From positions 209,378 to 273,377 of the forward strand of contig NZ_MKQR01000007.1 of NCBI RefSeq assembly GCF_001940455.1: DNA of 64,000 nucleotides, in the 5' to 3' direction. This document shows positions 61,472 through 64,000 of this stretch, in pieces (positions within the stretch are counted from its first letter, which is position 1; every line of letters starts with the position of its first letter). Both the position numbers and the translations under genes were made by a program. The notes under the pieces are model-generated. The model did no database searches, had not been told where the DNA came from, and saw only the letters and a list, made by a program, of their open reading frames with translations. Origin of the DNA: Actinokineospora bangkokensis (GTDB lineage: Bacteria; Actinomycetota; Actinomycetes; Mycobacteriales; Pseudonocardiaceae).

Positions 61472-62845
61472 GTGGCGGTCAGCGCCTTCGACCTGTTCAG
61501 CGTCGGCATCGGGCCGTCCAGCTCGCACACCGTGGGGCCGATGCGGGCCGCGCTGATGTTCACCGAGGGGCTGCGCGACGCCGGGCTGCTCGACCGGGTG
61601 GCGCGGGTGCGCGCGCAGCTGTTCGGCTCGCTCGGGGCCACCGGGCACGGCCACGGCAGCGACAAGGCCGTGCTGCTGGGCCTGGAGGGGGAGCGGCCGG
61701 AGGACGTCGACACCGCCGCGGTGCCCGAGCGGGTCGCCGCCATCCGCGCCCGCGGCGAACTGGCCCTGCTCGGCGCGCACCGGATCGCCTTCACCGAGGA
61801 CGACGACCTCGTCCTGCACCGGCGCCGCGCGCTGCCGCTGCACCCCAACGGGATGACCTTCGCCGCCTTCGACGCGGCCGGGGCGCCGCTGGCCGAGCGG
61901 ACCTACTACTCCGTCGGCGGCGGGTTCGTCCTCGACGAGGACGCCGCGGGCGGGCCGGTGATCTCCGCCGACACCACCCCGGTGCCCTACCCGTTCCGCT
62001 CCGGCGCCGACCTGCTGGAGCACTGCCGCGCCCACGACCTCACCATCGCGCAGGTGATGCTGGCCAACGAGCTGGTCTGGCGCACCGAGGAGCAGGTGCG
62101 GGCCGGGCTGCTCGACATCTGGCGGGTGATGCGCGAGTGCATCGAGGCCGGGTGCGAGCGCGACGGCGTGCTGCCCGGGGGGCTGAAGGTGCCGCGCAGG
62201 GCGAAGGCGCTGCACGCGAAGCTGCTCGCCGAGGACGGCACCGACGACCCGCTCTACGTCATGGACTGGGTCACCCTCTACGCCCTGGCCGTCAACGAGG
62301 AGAACGCCTCCGGCGGCCGGGTCGTCACCGCCCCCACCAACGGCGCCGCGGGCATCATCCCGGCGGTGCTGACCTACTACACCCGGTTCGTCTCGGTGGC
62401 GACCCTCGACGGCGTGGTGGACTTCCTGCTCACCGCCGCCGCGATCGGCGTGGTGCTCAAGGAGACCGGCTCCATCTCCGGCGCCGAGGTCGGCTGCCAG
62501 GGCGAGGTCGGCTCCGCGTGCGCGATGGCCGCGGCGGGGCTGACCGCGGTGCTCGGCGGCACGGTCGCGCAGGTGGAGAACGCCGCCGAGATCGGCCTGG
62601 AGCACCACCTCGGGCTCACCTGCGACCCGGTCGGCGGCCTGGTGCAGATCCCGTGCATCGAGCGCAACGCCGTGGGCTCCACCAAGGCCATCAACGCCTC
62701 CCGGATGGCCCTGCGCGGCGACGGCACCCACGTGGTGCACCTGGACAAGGTCATCAAGACCATGCGCCAGACCGGCGCCGACATGCACACCAAGTACAAG
62801 GAGACAGCGCGCGGCGGCCTCGCCCTCAACGTCATCGAGTGCTGA
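61472..62845 (+). CDS. sdaA: L-serine dehydratase (iron-sulfur type, single chain)
   Basis: A 457-aa enzyme deaminating serine to pyruvate. GTG 61472 follows AGGAGG. The N-terminal beta domain begins [22 protein letters not shown]. The alpha domain carries [13 protein letters not shown] [40 protein letters not shown] and [18 protein letters not shown]; Cys residues in these ligate a 4Fe-4S cluster. Both domains are joined in one chain. The 186-bp gap from glyA has a small CCGCGCG/CGCGCGG stem (about 61358). It completes glycine-serine-pyruvate catabolism. Confidence 0.94.
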   Translation: MAVSAFDLFSVGIGPSSSHTVGPMRAALMFTEGLRDAGLLDRVARVRAQLFGSLGATGHGHGSDKAVLLGLEGERPEDVDTAAVPERVAAIRARGELALLGAHRIAFTEDDDLVLHRRRALPLHPNGMTFAAFDAAGAPLAERTYYSVGGGFVLDEDAAGGPVISADTTPVPYPFRSGADLLEHCRAHDLTIAQVMLANELVWRTEEQVRAGLLDIWRVMRECIEAGCERDGVLPGGLKVPRRAKALHAKLLAEDGTDDPLYVMDWVTLYALAVNEENASGGRVVTAPTNGAAGIIPAVLTYYTRFVSVATLDGVVDFLLTAAAIGVVLKETGSISGAEVGCQGEVGSACAMAAAGLTAVLGGTVAQVENAAEIGLEHHLGLTCDPVGGLVQIPCIERNAVGSTKAINASRMALRGDGTHVVHLDKVIKTMRQTGADMHTKYKETARGGLALNVIEC

Positions 62846-63030
62846 CCGCGCGGCGGACCACCGCGAACCGCTGCGCGCCAACGGGTGCCGCGCGTCCCGC
62901 GCGTCCACAAAGGGCGTTACGCCGTCCGGGCGACCGCGTGCGGTTGTCCACCTCTTGTCCTGTTCCGGCGCCGCCGCGCGTGGTTACGATCCACGCCCGG
63001 TCCGGTCGCGGCAGGGAAGGGGGCGGGGTC

Positions 63031-63450
63031 GTGGGGGACGAGGGAGACCTCGTGCGGCAGGTCGTCGAGCAGGTGGACGCGCCCGCGCACGCGGTGGTGC
63101 GGGCGCTGCTGGCGCAGGAGCGCATCGAGCCCGCGACGGCGACCCGCTTCACCCTGGGGGTGCACCGCGCCCGCCGGGCCCTGCTGGCCGCCTGGGCCGA
63201 CCTCGACGAGCACGCCAGGGCCGACCTGCGCCAAGCCCTCGTGCTCGACTACCACAGGGCCGTCCGCGACCTGCTCGCCGACCTCGACCCCGGCGACGTC
63301 CCGCGGCTGCCGCGCGCCCCGGAACCGGCCCGCGTGGCCCTGGAGACCCACCCCGGCCTGCGCGCCTGGCTGCGCTCGGTCCTCGAAGCCACCCTCGGCG
63401 ACCCGGTCCCGCACCAGCGCACCCACCACCCCGGCACCGAACCCGCCTGA
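63031..63450 (+). CDS. Hypothetical 139-aa helical protein
   Basis: GTG 63031 has GGGAAGGGGG upstream; TACGAT (62985-62990) may be its -10. The protein is almost all helix ([64 protein letters not shown]...). There is no Cys, signal peptide or membrane segment. The A-rich, R/D-rich composition resembles small regulatory or DNA-associated proteins, but no family was recognised. It converges with a Cys-rich gene (21-bp gap). Confidence 0.6.
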   Translation: MGDEGDLVRQVVEQVDAPAHAVVRALLAQERIEPATATRFTLGVHRARRALLAAWADLDEHARADLRQALVLDYHRAVRDLLADLDPGDVPRLPRAPEPARVALETHPGLRAWLRSVLEATLGDPVPHQRTHHPGTEPA

Positions 63451-63471
63451 GCGCCCGGCCGGGGCCCGGGG

Positions 63472-63681
63472 TCAGGACGCGCGGCGGTCGCGGGCGGTGG
63501 CCCGGTCGGCGGCGGCCAGCCGCAGGACGAGGGGGTGCACCGCCTCGTCGAGGTCCTCGCACTCGGGGTCGCTGCACTCCACGACCCCGGTACCCGCCAC
63601 CAGCAGCGTCCCGTGGCAGTGGGCCAAGCCGACCGCGCAATCCGGGCATTCCCCGCGCACCTGCGCCACCCTCCCGTTCAC
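63472..63681 (-). CDS. Small Cys-rich (zinc-ribbon-like) protein coupled to Ku
   Basis: A 69-aa protein from GTG 63681, which overlaps the Ku stop (GTGA). It has [14 protein letters not shown] and [10 protein letters not shown], i.e. CxxC, HCH and CxxxxC groups that could bind Zn2+. The last ~20 residues are an Ala/Arg helix. Actinobacterial genomes carry several such small zinc-binding proteins; its coupling to Ku hints at a DNA-repair or nucleic-acid role, which is inference only. Confidence 0.72.
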   Translation of the reverse strand: MNGRVAQVRGECPDCAVGLAHCHGTLLVAGTGVVECSDPECEDLDEAVHPLVLRLAAADRATARDRRAS

Positions 63682-64000
63682 GACGCGCGCCGCCCTCCGG
63701 CGGCCACGGCCTCCTGCAGTTCGTCCCTCGTCATCTTGGACCTGCCCTTGATGTCGAGCTCGCGCGCCATCTTCTCCAACTCCGCCTTGCTCAGCGCACC
63801 GAGGTCCACCTCCGGGGCCTTCGACCGGCCCCGGGAGCGGGACGACCCGGCGGACCCGGACGAGCCCTGGTCCCCACCCGAGCGGCGCTTGCGCCTGCTC
63901 TCCACGCTCTTGCTCAGCGCCTCGAACAGGTCCACCACCTTCGTCGGCGCGGCGGGCTCCTCCTCGGCGACGACCTCGTTGCCCTTGCGCTTGTCCTCGA
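63678..64000 (-). CDS. ku: Ku DNA end-binding protein, C-terminal part (cut by window edge)
   Basis: The last ~107 codons of a bacterial Ku homologue, which holds DNA ends for LigD in non-homologous end joining. The frame is open to the window edge. Visible: [15 protein letters not shown] (end of the Ku core region), [19 protein letters not shown], a Ser/Gly/Arg/Lys low-complexity linker, and a final SAP/HeH-like helix pair ([33 protein letters not shown]). Extended basic C-termini of this kind occur in actinobacterial Ku. Its stop overlaps the start of a small zinc-ribbon gene. Confidence 0.85.
   Translation of the reverse strand, partial: EDKRKGNEVVAEEEPAAPTKVVDLFEALSKSVESRRKRRSGGDQGSSGSAGSSRSRGRSKAPEVDLGALSKAELEKMARELDIKGRSKMTRDELQEAVAAGGRRAS

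Noticed and set aside
59725-63450. 1241-codon plus-strand frame across gcvH, glyA and sdaA
   Set aside because: Out-of-frame shadow rich in Arg and Ala; only its last 139 codons (from GTG 63031) look like a gene.

Overview
The window is a 64 kb piece of a very GC-rich actinobacterial chromosome, most likely from the order Pseudonocardiales. This is inferred from pervasive GTG/ATG starts with GTGA or ATGA stop/start overlaps, a four-gene conservon (sensor kinase, roadblock, DUF742, small GTPase), an XRE-DUF5753/DUF397 pair, a DUF3558 lipoprotein, the trp-lgt and gltBD-pyk-tesB neighbourhoods, and a bacterial Ku gene with a basic tail. I see no rRNA, tRNA, transposase, integrase, CRISPR array or natural-product cluster. 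Most of the window is core or housekeeping DNA.

Layout. 1-5.3 kb: end of trpE, a Trp-associated membrane protein, trpC-trpB-trpA and lgt. 5.3-9.4 kb (minus): a secreted protein of unknown function and a BtuF/FecCD/ATPase uptake system for a corrinoid or iron chelate. 9.7-16 kb: gltB and gltD (glutamate synthase), separated by an array of 99-bp repeats. 16-20.8 kb: a DUF3558 lipoprotein, a class IV aminotransferase, a DUF2461 protein, pyk and a TesB-like thioesterase. 21-26.6 kb: an XRE/DUF397 regulatory pair with a palindromic upstream region, a succinate-semialdehyde-type aldehyde dehydrogenase, an ACT-GNAT protein and a PNPOx-fold protein.

26.7-29.8 kb: a tightly overlapped five-gene redox operon (Ser/Thr-rich membrane peptide, ApbE flavin transferase, ferric-reductase-like cytochrome, short NuoF-like flavoprotein, ferredoxin). 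This is the best candidate here for a poorly described system. 30-33.3 kb: a secretory lipase, a four-helix membrane protein with an acidic tail, and a TetR regulator. 33.4-39.2 kb: a long-chain-type acyl-CoA dehydrogenase, an alpha-methylacyl-CoA racemase, a 53-aa membrane peptide, a lytic transglycosylase and two small membrane proteins. 39.3-41.7 kb (minus): a polyamine operon (ornithine-type decarboxylase, speD, speE). 41.8-45.1 kb: a GPH/MFS transporter and an acetate-type symporter with its DUF485 partner. 45.7-50.9 kb: the conservon. 50.9-55.2 kb: a TetR regulator divergent from two acyl-CoA dehydrogenases and a zinc alcohol dehydrogenase. 55.3-57.9 kb: a CbiMNQO cobalt/nickel transporter. 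57.9-62.8 kb: a tandem glycine riboswitch ahead of gcvT-gcvH-glyA-sdaA, a route from glycine through serine to pyruvate. 63-64 kb: a helical protein, a small Cys-rich protein and the C-terminus of Ku.

Recurring regulatory signatures are TANNNT hexamers 6-9 nt before a GTG start (leaderless transcripts), perfect inverted-repeat terminators between convergent genes, TetR-type palindromes next to promoters, short tandem repeats of 16-17 bp in intergenic gaps, and micro-ORFs that link neighbouring genes through stop/start overlaps.
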